From Apostichopus japonicus (Eukaryota > Echinodermata > Holothuroidea > Aspidochirotida > Stichopodidae), in contig NC_092576.1 in the NCBI RefSeq assembly GCF_037975245.1, forward strand, positions 16,833,611 through 16,893,610: 60,000 bases of DNA, given 5' to 3'. Below are positions 59,639 through 60,000 of this stretch, one piece after another (within the stretch, counting starts at the first letter, position 1; every line of letters begins with the position of its first letter). Below the pieces are notes generated by a model. The model was not told the DNA's origin. It saw only the letters and a list, made by a program, of their open reading frames with translations, and did no database searches. The translations under genes and the position numbers were made by a program.

Positions 59639-60000
59639 TCAAAGTGACAAAAACATGACAAAGTTTACCACTAATATGGATATGCCGAAGAAAACTTGCA
59701 CACATATCTTGCAAACAAACCAACAATGACTGTATGATACCGATAGTTGATTGCCTGTAGTTTCTTCTTTCCGATCACCTGGTGGAGGGGTTGTACTGGA
59801 ATGTTGATAAGTAGCAGGATTGGTCCCTGGTTGATGTTTTGATTGATCGCTCCCTCCTTTGCCTGTTGGATTGCTTTCTGTCATGCTTGTTTCAATTTCC
59901 TCAGGAGTTCGATAACTCGCATTAATGTGCCCTGTTGGAAATGTTGTTTTATTGCTACTGCCTTGGTCCAGTGGAATGCTTTCGGGTGGAACAGGTTCAT
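59639..60000 (-). CDS. 3' end of an unidentified Ser/Thr/Pro-rich surface or secreted protein, truncated at window edge
   Basis: The minus-strand frame is open from the window edge to TGA at 59639 (about 120 codons). About 85 residues are hydrophilic and rich in Pro, Thr, Ser, Asn, Gln and Gly (E-P-V-P-P-E-S-I-P-L-D, N-K-T-T-F-P-T-G, S-S-T-T-P-P-P-G-D) with N-x-T/S sites. A hydrophobic stretch of about 28 residues (C-W-F-V-C-K-I-C-V-Q-V-F-F-G-I-S-I-L-V-V) runs to the stop. This suits an extracellular stalk plus a terminal membrane anchor or GPI signal. No family was recognised. An exon boundary before the hydrophobic part is possible. Confidence 0.45.
   Translation of the reverse strand, partial: EPVPPESIPLDQGSSNKTTFPTGHINASYRTPEEIETSMTESNPTGKGGSDQSKHQPGTNPATYQHSSTTPPPGDRKEETTGNQLSVSYSHCWFVCKICVQVFFGISILVVNFVMFLSL

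Overview
The window is animal nuclear DNA: AT-rich, intron-dense, full of microsatellites and transposon remains, with GT-AG introns. The one large host gene is a leucine-rich-repeat, GCC2/GCC3-type cysteine-rich, multi-pass membrane receptor of a kind I associate with echinoderms, amphioxus and other marine invertebrates. I lean towards an echinoderm, perhaps a sea cucumber, but that is inference and not proven.

Layout. 1-22560 (+): the 3' part of the receptor gene. Fifteen short exons, almost all 66-72 bp and all in the same phase, encode LRR units (25-9593). Two exons encode the cysteine-rich domain (10138-10316 and 11535 onward). The exons at 20235-21192, 21471-21594 and 22385-22560 encode the membrane domain and C-terminus. 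The LRR part has grown by local tandem duplication: a 602-bp exon-intron unit is present about 2.6 times, and a block at 1-445 recurs at 4816-5260. An 8.1-kb DNA transposon (12135-20232) with a TA target duplication sits inside the first transmembrane segment, and just downstream the frame is shifted by one base. The allele is therefore broken, a pseudogene, or dependent on unusual splicing. The transposon carries exon-like coding segments on the minus strand and a nested, decayed LINE reverse transcriptase.

22561-43950 is mostly gene-poor. It holds a hAT-type non-autonomous element with a perfect 8-bp target duplication (24454-25738), a 96-bp triplicate repeat, an orphan signal-peptide exon (31994-32129, +), a hammerhead-like motif (32823) and two neighbouring tRNA-related SINE heads (37307 and 37466). 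43953-47343 is a second TA-flanked element, with arrays of a TTAGTCGG-type motif at both ends. It resembles the first one in architecture.

48500-53200 holds a CR1/Jockey-like LINE. Its ORF1 is intact (three CCHC zinc knuckles), its endonuclease is frameshifted and has lost a catalytic Asp, and its reverse transcriptase is long and open. It ends in a large (TA)n tract. 54840-54956 (-) is a tRNA-like promoter followed directly by a hammerhead ribozyme core. 55852-56840 is a dimeric element with long terminal inverted repeats around a 21-bp palindromic array. 57400-58400 (-) looks like a decayed LINE endonuclease. 59136-59599 is a small hAT element, and the right edge (59639-60000, -) holds the 3' end of an unidentified Ser/Thr/Pro-rich protein with a hydrophobic C-terminus.

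I found no CRISPR array, rRNA, intact tRNA or prokaryote-like operon.
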